From Limnobaculum zhutongyuii (GTDB taxonomy: Bacteria > Pseudomonadota > Gammaproteobacteria > Enterobacterales > Enterobacteriaceae), in NCBI RefSeq assembly GCF_004295645.1, contig NZ_CP034752.1, positions 2,852,001 through 2,916,000 on the forward strand: DNA of 64,000 nucleotides. The letters are read 5' to 3'. The translations under genes and the position numbers were made by a program. The notes beneath the pieces are model-generated. The model did not search any database and was not told the origin of the DNA. It worked only from the letters and a program-made list of their open reading frames with translations. Shown piece after piece: positions 24,499 through 33,540 of the stretch; the stretch's first letter is position 1; every line of letters starts with the position of its first letter.

Positions 24499-25005
24499 AT
24501 GATAACGATTAATGAGATAAAAGAAGAAGCATGTAAATTTCGAGCGTTGCTCGATAATTGTGATAAATCCAATACCAATCTTGTAATAGACGATTTTCCG
24601 GTTATGAGCTGTAAGCTTTCTTCGATGCTTCTTGCCTATCATTTTCTAACGTTATGGCCAGAACTTGAGTTAAAAGGTATTACGGCAGCAACTGGAAGAA
24701 ATAATCAAATAACTCACTATTGGTTAGAAATAGGTGAATTTGTCATTGATATAACTGGTGATCAATACAACATTATTGATGCCAAAAAGCTAAACAAAGC
24801 TATTGTAAGAACCAGGCCATTTACCTCTGTCCATGTTTCAAATAAGAAAGAAAGCCATCTCTACAAATTATTTAAAATTAAAGAAAAAGAGCCTATCACC
24901 TATGGTTTTCCTACCATCGGAAAAGATTTTATAGAAGAGATGGAGCTTGCTTATCACCAACTATTAAGTCAGGAAAATACACATAACGTCCACTCGTGTT
25001 CCTAA
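24499..25005 (+). CDS. Predicted papain-like Cys-His-Asp protein, copy 1
   Basis: 168 residues. Cys38 (FPVMSCKLSSMLLAYHFL), His73 (THYWLEIGE) and Asp84 (FVIDITGDQY) occur in the order and spacing of transglutaminase/papain-like folds, so it may be a peptidase, deamidase or acyltransferase. A second copy, about 80% identical by eye and with the same three positions, lies at 52138-52626. No signal peptide. Both copies occur as cargo, not core ICE genes. I do not know a characterised member. Confidence 0.6.
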   Translation: MITINEIKEEACKFRALLDNCDKSNTNLVIDDFPVMSCKLSSMLLAYHFLTLWPELELKGITAATGRNNQITHYWLEIGEFVIDITGDQYNIIDAKKLNKAIVRTRPFTSVHVSNKKESHLYKLFKIKEKEPITYGFPTIGKDFIEEMELAYHQLLSQENTHNVHSCS

Positions 25006-25714
25006 CTGACTGTCAGATCACCTCGCTACTAGTATATTCAATCTTATTATTGGAAAGTGAGTTCATGATAAAAATCACTGTCTCAGTTGTTATAATGTTC
25101 AAGTCATATATGGGCTAAATATTACTTTAGCTGCCTCCTCATAGCGCGAGCTTCGTTGAACGCGCAATTCCTTCGGAATCGAAGCTTATTTCACTATTTA
25201 TCAACTGTTCTTAGCCATGTGCAGATATTCTTATCGGTGTATCTGCACATGACTAACTTCCTTGTTACAGCCGGGACCAACCGGCAAAAAAATGGTGCCG
25301 TTTGTGCGTAAGCGCCTGCTATTCGATCCAAGCCCACAGGGGATCGGAATGATGATAATGACTGCGAGGGCATAATTCATAATTTTTGGGCCTAATTTTA
25401 CCGCGACAACTTACCGAAATATAACACTGCGCCAGCAATGGCGCTTTCTTTCGCTTTTATAGCCAAATAAAACTGCTTTATTGAGAAAACAGTTCTTTCT
25501 ATTCCAAAAATCCCGCTAGTTGTTTACTTGCACAACTTGATGACTGTCTCTGTCTGAACCAACCAAACAAAGACCGAATCTGGCTTCTCTGCTCCCTTTA
25601 TCAACATGATTAATAAATTCAATTTATCAGTGACGTTGCTGCTATCGGTGAGCATTAAGCATTGTGCTTTTAATTTTTAAATTATACCAGTTTTGGTATA
25701 ATTGGGATGCTATA
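25006..25714. other. 709-base intergenic region, mostly without recognisable genes
   Basis: No convincing gene. It contains a 27-codon frame (ATG around 25291 to TAA around 25374) rich in Arg/Met that may be a relic, AGATATTC...GTATCTGCA inverted segments near 25215-25250, and repeated GCGCTTTC-type runs near 25440. The 3' end holds the promoter/operator of the HigBA-like module. The region looks like a scar of past insertions. Confidence 0.45.
25681..25702 (+). promoter_or_regulatory. Operator/promoter of HigBA-like module
   Basis: ATTATACCA and TGGTATAAT form a perfect 9-bp inverted repeat with a 4-base centre (25681-25702). Its right arm contains an extended -10 element, TGGTATAAT, 13 bases before the toxin start. 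The antitoxin alone or with toxin probably binds here to repress the module. Confidence 0.7.
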
Positions 25715-26101
25715 ATGAATCGAATAGAAAAGCCGCTGATGTGGATGGGCTCCAGCAAAAAAGACCTCATATCCTTACCACGCGCTATTCAACAATTTTT
25801 TGGCTATGCGCTTAACTTGGCGCAAATCGGCGAAAAAGCCAATGACGCGAAGCCCCTTAAAGGATTCGGTTCTGCTGGTGTGCTGGAGGTTATTGAAGAC
25901 CTTCAGGGAAATACCTACCGCGCCGTGTATACCGTAAAATTTCATGATGCGGTGTACGTTCTGCACTGTTTTCAAAAGAAATCAACGTCAGGTATCGCCA
26001 CACCGAAATCTGATATGGAACTGATCAAAAGTAGACTTAAAATGGCGGAATTATTATCAAAGCAGAGCTTAGAGAGGGACAAAAATGATAGAGTTCGATA
26101 A
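25715..26101 (+). CDS. HigB/RelE-family toxin (Gp49-like)
   Basis: 128 residues from ATG 25715. It matches the phage Gp49-like/HigB subgroup of the RelE/ParE fold: GSSKKDLISLPRAIQQFFGYAL, GFGSAGVLEVIEDLQGNTYRAVYTVKF and YVLHCFQKKSTSGIATPKSDMELIKSRL. Members are ribosome-dependent mRNA endonucleases. It precedes the XRE antitoxin with a 17-base overlap, the higBA gene order (toxin first). Confidence 0.9.
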   Translation: MNRIEKPLMWMGSSKKDLISLPRAIQQFFGYALNLAQIGEKANDAKPLKGFGSAGVLEVIEDLQGNTYRAVYTVKFHDAVYVLHCFQKKSTSGIATPKSDMELIKSRLKMAELLSKQSLERDKNDRVR

Positions 26102-26402
26102 AGGCAGTACCAATGTTTACGCCGATCTCGGCTTTGACAACCCCGCAGAGCAGTTAGTAAAAGCCAAACTAACTCGTACCATCGACTTGATGATGAGAGA
26201 GCGCCATCTCACCCAAATAGATGCCGCCTCAATGATGAAAGTTAAGCAGGGAGCCCTGTCAAAACTGTTGAAAGGCAACTTCGACGGATTTAGTGAACAA
26301 CGCTTAATGAAAATGCTCACCGCACTCGGCGCTGATATTAATATTGTGATTAATACCACACCAGGCACCTTCCCTGGCTCAGTTCAGGTAACCTATGCTT
26401 AA
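26085..26402 (+). CDS. HigA-like XRE antitoxin
   Basis: 105 residues. An HTH occupies about residues 30-80 (MMRERHLTQIDAASMMKVKQGALSKLLKGNFDGFSEQRLMKMLTALG), the pattern of antitoxins paired with Gp49-like toxins. It should neutralise the toxin and repress transcription at the palindrome 25681-25702. The start overlaps the toxin gene, ensuring coupled synthesis. Confidence 0.9.
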   Translation: MIEFDKGSTNVYADLGFDNPAEQLVKAKLTRTIDLMMRERHLTQIDAASMMKVKQGALSKLLKGNFDGFSEQRLMKMLTALGADINIVINTTPGTFPGSVQVTYA

Positions 26403-26407
26403 TCACT

Positions 26408-26430
26408 GCCCCAAATTGTATGGGGCGATT
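26408..26430 (+). terminator. Weak terminator-like hairpin after antitoxin
   Basis: GCCCCA (26408-26413) pairs with TGGGGC (26421-26426), followed by GATTTAA. It lies between the converging antitoxin and nuclease units. Confidence 0.45.
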
Positions 26431-26556
26431 TAACCACTCATCGGTGAATCAAAAGCTAAAATACCCGCATTGATGGTACTGATGGCCTCTATTACACTAT
26501 CAAACAGAAAATCTAATGCCCGACCATATTCGTCGTTAACCGATGATTTTTTTCAT
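26430..26556 (-). pseudogene. Frameshifted small gene coupled to the AbiJ-like nuclease
   Basis: On the minus strand an ATG (26556-26554) overlaps the nuclease stop as ATGA, the usual sign of a coupled second gene. As written the frame stops after six codons. Dropping one A from the A7 run after the ATG gives a continuous 41-residue frame (MKKSSVNDEYGRALDFLFDS..., ending SPMSG) that fills the space to TAA at 26430. The product would be a small, acidic, helical protein. It is either a recent frameshift, a sequencing error in the homopolymer, or expression through slippage. Confidence 0.45.
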
Positions 26557-28082
26557 AAGTTAATTTTAAGTCGTTCAAACAAACATTCAAAAAACTCTAC
26601 CGCCACTGCCTTAGACTTTGGCCCTATGGTGTAGCGATTGTCGCGATAGCTGGAATCGGAAAATTCAGCTCCGCCAAATCGGTACAATTCATAACCTTTT
26701 AAGCGCAATCGTCGATCTTCCTCAACCATTTTTCCGTATCGGACTGGAGACGCCCTACCATCATCAGCATAATGCTGCTGACCATCTACTTCGATGACAA
26801 TTCGAACATGCCCATCGAGTAACATCAGGAAATCCATTCGTTGCCGTTCGAGCACATGCACTTTGTTTAATTTATCCCGCTCTGTTTTCGTGAACGGATC
26901 GTAATGTAGATAGACCTGTGGAATTAACGCAGGAAGTCGATCTTTTAGCTTAGGCGCGAATACTTCGTAATAGGTCTGAAAAATCGCATATTCACCCGGA
27001 GAATGAGTCAGCCCAACCGCGCGTTTCAAGCGATCTCCTAAAGACTTTCGAGCTGTTTTTAGATCGGGTATTTTTTGACGATTTTGCCACCACTCAGCCA
27101 TTCCGACCCAAGTTAAGCCAGTAAACGGTAAGGGCTGATCAAACACTAAGCACATGTCTGCGTGCTGTGTAATCTCGATGTCGTTATTAATGGCATCACG
27201 TAACACCAATTCTGGCTTTGGCCCAATCGAGGCAAAAATCAAGTTTTTCACTGAGCCTGCAACACCGTTATCTATCCGCTGAATGGCATAAACTGGATAT
27301 CTAGATTGCTCACCAATCACTACAGCATGAAATCCATCAGAACGCAGAATAGTATTTAATTTTGTGGCAAGTTCGGCTTGCTCAGTTCCGCGTCTAACCA
27401 CAGGATCAAGTAACTTTTCAAGCAGGGTAAAAAACTTGGTCTGGCTGCATGTTAGCGCTCCGCAGCGAATCAATACTTCCTCAATCGAATAGTCTGAATT
27501 ACGCACATAATGCTGGGCGATATCTTGGGATAAAGAAGGCAGGATATTAAAACTACTATTAGCACTATCCCAACACAAATGTTCTAAAGAAATGACATTG
27601 AGACCGTCGAAAATATCCACATCATTAAAAAGCTTATCAAGGTTATTCAAGACCTTCAGGATATCACGACGAGTAATTTCAGTGATTCGGTATTCGGCAT
27701 GCACGGTCATTTCGCTCAAGACTTCCGCTAATCTTGGAGCATCAAATTCTTTCAGAACAGCTTCCGCAATAGCCAATAAAGTTGGTTGGTCATACTCCAT
27801 TAATCGGCTTTTAACATAGACTTTCCGACTTCTAAAAGCCTCATCGGCATCACCGTCTTGTACACTTTTTTGAATTCCAACCCTAACGCAAACAGCAGGA
27901 ACGTTATACGATTTTGTGTTTTCCCTGATGCCTTCGGCAATTCTATCACGCAACATATCTAGTGAAACTTGGACAACCGCTACTCCCATTACACCTCCGA
28001 CACTAAAATTGTCAGTACTCTGGGCAGATTCAGCATGGATAGATTTATCATAAAGTGATAACTCACGATAATACCCAACCAC
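26553..28082 (-). CDS. AbiJ-like protein with C-terminal PD-(D/E)XK nuclease domain
   Basis: 509 residues. The middle (about 125-165) contains ITEITRRDILKVLNNL followed by FDGLNVISLEHLCWD, like the N-terminal domain of AbiJ-type abortive infection proteins. The C-terminus (about 400-460) has MDFLMLLDGHVRIVIEVDGQQHY with MVEEDRRLRLKGYELYRFGGAEF, a DUF559/Vsr-like PD-(D/E)XK nuclease signature (Asp, then EVDG...H). It is probably a phage-defence nuclease. The start may be ATG 28082 or a later Met (MGVAVVQ, about residue 32). It is transcribed against the toxin-antitoxin pair and the conjugation operon. Confidence 0.68.
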   Translation of the reverse strand: MVGYYRELSLYDKSIHAESAQSTDNFSVGGVMGVAVVQVSLDMLRDRIAEGIRENTKSYNVPAVCVRVGIQKSVQDGDADEAFRSRKVYVKSRLMEYDQPTLLAIAEAVLKEFDAPRLAEVLSEMTVHAEYRITEITRRDILKVLNNLDKLFNDVDIFDGLNVISLEHLCWDSANSSFNILPSLSQDIAQHYVRNSDYSIEEVLIRCGALTCSQTKFFTLLEKLLDPVVRRGTEQAELATKLNTILRSDGFHAVVIGEQSRYPVYAIQRIDNGVAGSVKNLIFASIGPKPELVLRDAINNDIEITQHADMCLVFDQPLPFTGLTWVGMAEWWQNRQKIPDLKTARKSLGDRLKRAVGLTHSPGEYAIFQTYYEVFAPKLKDRLPALIPQVYLHYDPFTKTERDKLNKVHVLERQRMDFLMLLDGHVRIVIEVDGQQHYADDGRASPVRYGKMVEEDRRLRLKGYELYRFGGAEFSDSSYRDNRYTIGPKSKAVAVEFFECLFERLKINL

Positions 28083-28219
28083 AATAACCCTTTATTTTTT
28101 AGTTAGATCGATAATAACACACCTTTATATTTCAATTAGAAATTGAGTTATTTACTGCGCCAAAGAAATGCTCACTTCATTCTAATCCAACTCTTTATTT
28201 ATCTAAGAAAGGATCGTCT

Positions 28220-28675
28220 ATGAAGCTATTCTCGATTTTTATATTGGTGTTCACTTCAGCATTGTTCGGTTGTACTGCAAGTACCAGCCCTACGAGCCCC
28301 CAGCCAGTTAAAGACAATGTTAAGCCTCAACCACCGATAGAAGCCATACGTTATGGGCAATATACGTTGGTTTCCATTTCCCCTACAGAGGCTCAGCAGT
28401 ATCCCATTCAGCAGATAATTAGCTATTCAATCCCCGCTCAATTAAATGTCTCTGTTGCCGCTGCCATGCAATATGTACTCAAAGATACCGGCTATAGCCT
28501 GTGCTCTCCTAATGACCAAGCCAGTATCTTACTCCAACACCCCTTACCCGCGATTCACCGCTCTATGGGGCCAATACGACTACATCAGGCATTAGCTGTT
28601 TTAGTCGGGCCAGCGTGGGAAGTGAAGGTAAATGACACCAGCAGAACGGTATGCCCTACTCTAAAAACCGTTTGA
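28220..28675 (+). CDS. PilL N-terminal-type ICE lipoprotein (TIGR03748)
   Basis: 151 residues. A signal peptide ends with a lipobox (SALFGC, Cys about 18). The mature part (RYGQYTLVSISPTEAQQYPIQQIISYSIP, then VSVAAAMQYVLKDTGYSLC) matches the PilL2/TIGR03748 family of PFGI-1-class ICEs, a secretin N-domain-like outer-membrane-associated protein. It is the first gene of the conjugation operon. The pilus genes pilM-V that often follow pilL are absent. Confidence 0.8.
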   Translation: MKLFSIFILVFTSALFGCTASTSPTSPQPVKDNVKPQPPIEAIRYGQYTLVSISPTEAQQYPIQQIISYSIPAQLNVSVAAAMQYVLKDTGYSLCSPNDQASILLQHPLPAIHRSMGPIRLHQALAVLVGPAWEVKVNDTSRTVCPTLKTV

Positions 28676-28829
28676 GTAACGAAGCGAATGCGCCTACGAC
28701 TTGAAATATGACAAGTATGTAGGCTCATTCATCTAATGGCTTTTCTCTTTTTGACCCGATTTGAGTTGTTTATTGTCGCGATGCACTAAATCAAACATCG
28801 TAACTAAAATTCAACGTTGGATATCCGCT

Positions 28830-29528
28830 ATGGTAAAACTACATCGTCATGCTAATAGCCTAAAAATCGGCATTCTATTCATTCTTTCTGTCGCTACTCT
28901 TTATAACTTCATTCAAGTTAAGCACTTATCTAGCTTACCTACCATTACACTCAGCGCGATTGAAAAAATAGAAAATGAGCTTACATCAGCAACGTTAACG
29001 ATAGGTCAAAACACCGCTGATAATCAGCAGCTGTCTGGCTTAATCTCGTCAATCGAAGCGTTATCTCAACAACAATTTGCTGCAATTCAGGCTGAGTTAA
29101 GCCAGTCGACTCAAACAGCAAATCATCGTATTGATGCCATAGATACTAAAATTGAAGCCCATGATTCTATATTGCAGCAACTTAAGGAATCTGTACGCAG
29201 TTTAGAGGCGATAAAAATATCGTCGGCTAAAGTACCGTTAGAAACACCGCCAGCAATCAAACAAAATCCTCTCCTTAATAAATCGCGCCCTTCTCTCAAG
29301 CCCAAATTACCCTTTGTCTTGACCGGCATTGAACTACGCGGTGGGAACGCCGTTGCCGTCGTTGCCCCCAATACATTTAACCAGCTTGCTCAACTTAGCC
29401 ATATTGCTATCGGTCAGCAGTCTATTGATGGATGGGTATTAACCAATCTGTCATCCCGTTCGGCAACATTTCAGCGCGGTAGACAAAAAATAACGACATC
29501 CCTTATAAGTCAGGAGTCATCGCAATGA
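28830..29528 (+). CDS. Inner-membrane coiled-coil ICE protein with PilP-like end
   Basis: 232 residues from ATG 28830; the in-frame start at 28761 lacks a ribosome site. One N-terminal membrane helix (SLKIGILFILSVATLYNFI), then a coiled coil (about 50-130, rich in Gln/Ile/Glu), then a compact domain with FVLTGIELRGGNAVAVVAPN and IGQQSIDGWVLTNL that resembles PilP-type pilus assembly domains. It overlaps the next gene by 4 bases. It is probably part of the transfer-apparatus envelope complex. Confidence 0.65.
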   Translation: MVKLHRHANSLKIGILFILSVATLYNFIQVKHLSSLPTITLSAIEKIENELTSATLTIGQNTADNQQLSGLISSIEALSQQQFAAIQAELSQSTQTANHRIDAIDTKIEAHDSILQQLKESVRSLEAIKISSAKVPLETPPAIKQNPLLNKSRPSLKPKLPFVLTGIELRGGNAVAVVAPNTFNQLAQLSHIAIGQQSIDGWVLTNLSSRSATFQRGRQKITTSLISQESSQ

Positions 29529-30226
29529 AAGTGAAGACGCTCATTACTGGCGGAATACTATTTATCCTTATTGGTAACAGCTATGCCGATACCACCTCGT
29601 CAAAAAAACAATCTATCAAACAAGCGATATCGACTGAAACTCCGGCAATTATTGATGCGCAACGTTGGGGCCTAAGTGAAACTGAGTGGCAACATTATCA
29701 ACGGCTCAAAGACAGTGAGCGAGGCATTTGGTCACCAGGATTAGATCCCCTGACAACGTTAGGTATCGAGTCAGAAAATGAGGCCGAACGCGATAAATAT
29801 GCTGAACTGTTGGTTCAAAAAGAGTTTCAACGCGTTGAGAAAGAATTGGCATTTCAGCGTGCTTATGACCGAGCCTGGAAAAAGCTATTCCCTACCCTAA
29901 CCCCCATAAACTCAGCGCAACAATTCGACATAGCAGGTTCAGGCCGATTGGCTTACTTTACCTCTGATGAATGCCCCCGTTGTGACTCACAGCTAAGGTC
30001 GCTATTAGCCTCAGGAAAACCCGTCGATATTTACCTAGTGGGTAGTCAGAATGACGATAACCGAATTCGAACCTGGGCATTGAAACGAGGCATTGATACC
30101 CACAGAGTCAAAAATGCAGAAATTACCCTGAACCACGACGATGGTCGCTGGCTAACGCTCGGTCAGGGAAAAATGCCAGCACTGATACAAAAACGGGGGA
30201 GTGAATGGGTACTCGTCTCGCCATAA
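29525..30226 (+). CDS. TIGR03759/PFL_4693-type ICE protein
   Basis: 233 residues with a signal peptide. The pattern RWGLSETEWQHYQRLKDSERGIWSPGLDPLTTLGIE is the family hallmark. A thioredoxin-like domain follows with CPRC (SDECPRCDSQL), so it may handle periplasmic disulfides in the transfer complex. It overlaps the transglycosylase gene by 22 bases. Confidence 0.85.
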   Translation: MKVKTLITGGILFILIGNSYADTTSSKKQSIKQAISTETPAIIDAQRWGLSETEWQHYQRLKDSERGIWSPGLDPLTTLGIESENEAERDKYAELLVQKEFQRVEKELAFQRAYDRAWKKLFPTLTPINSAQQFDIAGSGRLAYFTSDECPRCDSQLRSLLASGKPVDIYLVGSQNDDNRIRTWALKRGIDTHRVKNAEITLNHDDGRWLTLGQGKMPALIQKRGSEWVLVSP

Positions 30227-30741
30227 TAATAATGACGCTATTCGCTAGCCTATCATCATCCTTTGCTTCCCTAAATGCTGTTCCTGTGGGCTATAAGCAA
30301 GTGGCCGCACAATACAATATTCCCGCTGAAATATTGTACGCCATCGCTTTAACTGAAAGTGGAACCAAGCTTAGACAAGGTATCAGGCCGTGGCCTTGGA
30401 CCATTAACGTTGCAGGCAAAGGCTACCGGTATCCAACACAAAAAGACGCCTGTATTGCATTGACCGGTTTTATGCGGTCGACACGGCTTAAGCGCATCGA
30501 TGTCGGACTGGGACAGACCAATCTCGGCTATAACGGTCACCATTATCAATCCAGTTGTGAAGGATTCTCGCCGTATAAAAATCTGCATGTTACCGCCAAA
30601 ATTCTCAATGAATGCTATCAGTCTCAGGGGCGTGGCAGTTGGCTAAATGCTGCCGCTTGCTATCACCGACCCGCCGGTGGCCGACCCGCACAAACCTACC
30701 GCTTGGCAGTACAGCGCCACCTTAAAACCGTCACTCAATAG
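30205..30741 (+). CDS. Lytic transglycosylase of the transfer apparatus (VirB1-like)
   Basis: 178 residues with a signal peptide. An SLT domain has YNIPAEILYAIALTESGT (catalytic Glu in TESG), then the RPWPWTINVAGKGYRYPT and VGLGQTNLGYNGH motifs of ICE transglycosylases. It cuts peptidoglycan to let the type IV secretion channel through. Conserved place after TIGR03759. Confidence 0.9.
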   Translation: MGTRLAIIIMTLFASLSSSFASLNAVPVGYKQVAAQYNIPAEILYAIALTESGTKLRQGIRPWPWTINVAGKGYRYPTQKDACIALTGFMRSTRLKRIDVGLGQTNLGYNGHHYQSSCEGFSPYKNLHVTAKILNECYQSQGRGSWLNAAACYHRPAGGRPAQTYRLAVQRHLKTVTQ

Positions 30742-30752
30742 AAGAGATTATT

Positions 30753-31244
30753 ATGGAACGCTATTTTATCTTCATGCTGCTTATCTACTCAATAACCGCT
30801 CAGGCGGCATTAACCGTTGTTGCTGATTTAGGCGGAGAGGCTACCGCACCCTATTTTGAAGGTATTAATGCTATTGACAGAAAACTACCGTTACCGGCAG
30901 ATATTCATTCAGTTGATGAAAACCACTTTCTGCCGGTTATTTCTGAAAAGCTGACGCCGGGTACGCTGGCAAACCGTAAACACTCACTCCCCGGTATGAT
31001 CCCGATTTTTTTGGTAGGTAATGACCCTCTTTCTAAACGTTGGCTCAAAGAACGATTACCCATGCTACAGACCCTGAATGCAACCGGTCTGATCGTCAAT
31101 GTGTCTGACAGTTCTGGTCTCGCTGCACTGCGTAATATTGCTGATAATATCAGTCTCTATCCAACCTCTGGCGATGATTTAGCATCGCGTTTGAATATCA
31201 CTCATTATCCCGTCTTAATTACCGCAACCGGGCTGGAGCAATAA
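30753..31244 (+). CDS. TIGR03765/PFL_4695-type ICE protein
   Basis: 163 residues with a signal peptide (LLIYSITAQA). The family pattern LTVVADLGGEATAPYFEGIN, LTPGTLANRKHSLPGMIPIFLVGNDPLSKRWL and GLIVNVSDSSGL is clear. Periplasmic; role in transfer not known. Its stop overlaps the next small gene as TAATG. Confidence 0.85.
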   Translation: MERYFIFMLLIYSITAQAALTVVADLGGEATAPYFEGINAIDRKLPLPADIHSVDENHFLPVISEKLTPGTLANRKHSLPGMIPIFLVGNDPLSKRWLKERLPMLQTLNATGLIVNVSDSSGLAALRNIADNISLYPTSGDDLASRLNITHYPVLITATGLEQ

Positions 31245-31405
31245 TGCGGCTTTCACCTAAAAAATACTCAAACCCGGCGCTGCGGAAATGTCTGGAGCAG
31301 GAAATTGCATCAGCGTTAAGCGAAAATCAGCAAATTGATACAGACCAACCGCATCTAATAACCCTCGAAGCATCATCCTCTTCAGCGGCTCAAAACAGCG
31401 AATGA
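31244..31405 (+). CDS. Small 53-residue ICE protein before traD
   Basis: ATG at 31244 overlaps the previous stop (TAATG), and its own stop overlaps the traD start (ATGA). It encodes 53 residues, basic at the start (MRLSPKKYSNPALRKCLEQE) and Ser/Ala-rich at the end. Tight coupling on both sides argues that it is real. No family recognised. Confidence 0.6.
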   Translation: MRLSPKKYSNPALRKCLEQEIASALSENQQIDTDQPHLITLEASSSSAAQNSE

Positions 31406-33540
31406 GCGATCGTCACGTTATCGAAACCCTGCTTAGACCCGCCGTAGAGCTTTATTCTGCCGGTGCGGCAACTGCCGCCGGGTATATCTGCATAGCCGCC
31501 CCTTGGTCACTGGCACTCGCGCCTAACGTCAGTTACACCGTGGCGCTGGGATTTGCGACTTTAGCCGCTGTTCGCGCTAATCAAGGATTGCGGATATTAC
31601 GTTACCGGCGCAATATCCGCCGCCTACCTCGTTATGTTATGACCAGCGCTCAGGTGCCTTTAAGCTATCGCCAGCTATTTATTGGCCGTGGCTTTCGTTG
31701 GGAACAAAAACATACCCAGCGACTCCATACCTGTCGCCGTCCCGAGGTTGAAGCCTATGTTAATCCGAGCACTCACTATTATTATGCCCGGCAGCTAGAA
31801 AAATTGTGTGAGCATAGAGCCTTCTGGCTAACCAAAGCGCTATCTCAGGATAGTATTCTCAACCCTTTTCGCCCCCTGCCACCGGTTGGCGGTAGCCCTC
31901 TGATACATGGCATTGAATTAAATGAAATAGACGTAACGCTCCCTCTTGGTGAGCGCGTCGGTCATACTCTGGTTATGGGAACAACCCGCGTCGGCAAAAC
32001 CCGATTAGCCGAATTGCTTATTACGCAAGATATTCGTCGGGGTGAAGTGGTCATTATTTTCGATCCAAAAGGCGATGCAGATTTACTCAAGCGCGTATAC
32101 GCTGAAACAAAACGAGCAGGACGTGAAGATGAATTTTATGTCTTTCACCTCGGTTGGCCTGATATTTCGTCTCGTTACAACGCTGTCGGCCGGTTTGGTC
32201 GTATCTCCGAAGTGGCATCCCGCATAGCTGGGCAACTTTCCGGTGAGGGGAACAGCGCCGCATTCCGCGAATTCGCCTGGCGGTTCGTTAATATTATCGC
32301 CAGAGCATTAGTCGAACTTGGCCGACGCCCGGACTATCTGCAAATTGCCCGGCACGTCGTCAATATCGACGATCTTTTCATTGAATATGCCAAATACTAC
32401 TTACCAAAGCATGAACCGAAAGCGTGGGAAATCATCGTTCAGCTTACATCGAAAATTAATGATAAAAATACCCCACGTAACCTTCAAGGAAGGGATAAGC
32501 ACGTTGTTGCTCTGGAGCAATATCTTGCGATGGCTAAGGTTTATGACCCTATATTGGACGGCCTACGATCTGCCGTTCGCTACGATAAAACCTATTTTGA
32601 CAAAATAGTAGCATCACTCTTACCGTTGTTAGAAAAACTCACTACCGGTAAAACGGCACAGCTTTTGGCCCCTAACTATAGTGACCTGAATGACTCTCGA
32701 CCTATCTTTGACTGGCAACAGATTATTCGTAAACGTGGCGTGGTCTACGTGGGCCTTGATGCACTTTCCGATTCTGAAGTGGCTTCTGCGGTTGGTAATA
32801 GTATGTTTGCCGATCTGGTTTCTGTCGCTGGTCATATCTACAAGTTTGGTGTCAATGATGGCCTACCCGAAGAGAATCAATCAAAAGTACCGATCAATCT
32901 CCACTGTGATGAATTCAATGAGCTTATGGGTGATGAGTTTATCCCATTGATCAATAAAGGTGGTGGAGCTGGAATACAGGTTACAGCGTACACTCAAACG
33001 CTATCAGATATTGAAGCTCGTATAGGTAATGCGGCAAAAGCCGGTCAGGTTATCGGCAACTTTAATAACCTGATTATGCTACGCGTTCGTGAAACGGCTA
33101 CCGCAGAGCTACTAACGAGTCAGCTTCATGAAGTCGATATTTTGACCAACACGGTGATCTCCGGCGTCACTGATTCGTCTGATCCGTTCAGTAAAAGCGA
33201 CTTTGTCAGTAATACTCAAGACCGTGTCAGCTCCGTCAAGGTTCCGTTAATTGATCCCTCAGCCATTATCCAACTACCGAAAGGACAGGCATTTGGTCTG
33301 CTTGAAGGCGGTCAGCTATGGAAAATTAGAATGCCACTCCCTGCCGCCGGTAATGATGAATTTATGCCAGATAATATCTTACAAATTGCAGACTATATGC
33401 AGAAGAACTACCGAACCGGCGAGCAATGGTGGCGCGGAGCAGTGATGCCAGAGAGCTCAGATTCTGACCAAAATAGTACAGAAGCGCTACTCAAAGCACT
33501 AGCAGATGATAATGCCAGCGCTGAGGTCGATGATGTCTGA
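31402..33540 (+). CDS. traD: Type IV coupling protein TraD
   Basis: 712 residues. Two N-terminal membrane segments (about 15-60) precede a RecA-like ATPase with Walker A GTTRVGKT (about 193), IIFDPKGDADL, and a C-terminal FNNLIMLRVRETATAELL region. It matches the SXT_TraD/TIGR03743 coupling proteins. It links the relaxase-DNA complex to the channel at the inner membrane and powers export. It overlaps neighbours on both sides. Confidence 0.93.
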   Translation: MSDRHVIETLLRPAVELYSAGAATAAGYICIAAPWSLALAPNVSYTVALGFATLAAVRANQGLRILRYRRNIRRLPRYVMTSAQVPLSYRQLFIGRGFRWEQKHTQRLHTCRRPEVEAYVNPSTHYYYARQLEKLCEHRAFWLTKALSQDSILNPFRPLPPVGGSPLIHGIELNEIDVTLPLGERVGHTLVMGTTRVGKTRLAELLITQDIRRGEVVIIFDPKGDADLLKRVYAETKRAGREDEFYVFHLGWPDISSRYNAVGRFGRISEVASRIAGQLSGEGNSAAFREFAWRFVNIIARALVELGRRPDYLQIARHVVNIDDLFIEYAKYYLPKHEPKAWEIIVQLTSKINDKNTPRNLQGRDKHVVALEQYLAMAKVYDPILDGLRSAVRYDKTYFDKIVASLLPLLEKLTTGKTAQLLAPNYSDLNDSRPIFDWQQIIRKRGVVYVGLDALSDSEVASAVGNSMFADLVSVAGHIYKFGVNDGLPEENQSKVPINLHCDEFNELMGDEFIPLINKGGGAGIQVTAYTQTLSDIEARIGNAAKAGQVIGNFNNLIMLRVRETATAELLTSQLHEVDILTNTVISGVTDSSDPFSKSDFVSNTQDRVSSVKVPLIDPSAIIQLPKGQAFGLLEGGQLWKIRMPLPAAGNDEFMPDNILQIADYMQKNYRTGEQWWRGAVMPESSDSDQNSTEALLKALADDNASAEVDDV

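Noticed and set aside
24460..24642. 60-codon minus-strand frame over the start of the Cys-His-Asp gene
   Set aside because: The duplicated plus-strand protein conserved at 52138 shows which strand is coding.
25291..25374. 27-codon plus-strand frame as a real gene
   Set aside because: No ribosome site or known family; kept only as a possible relic.
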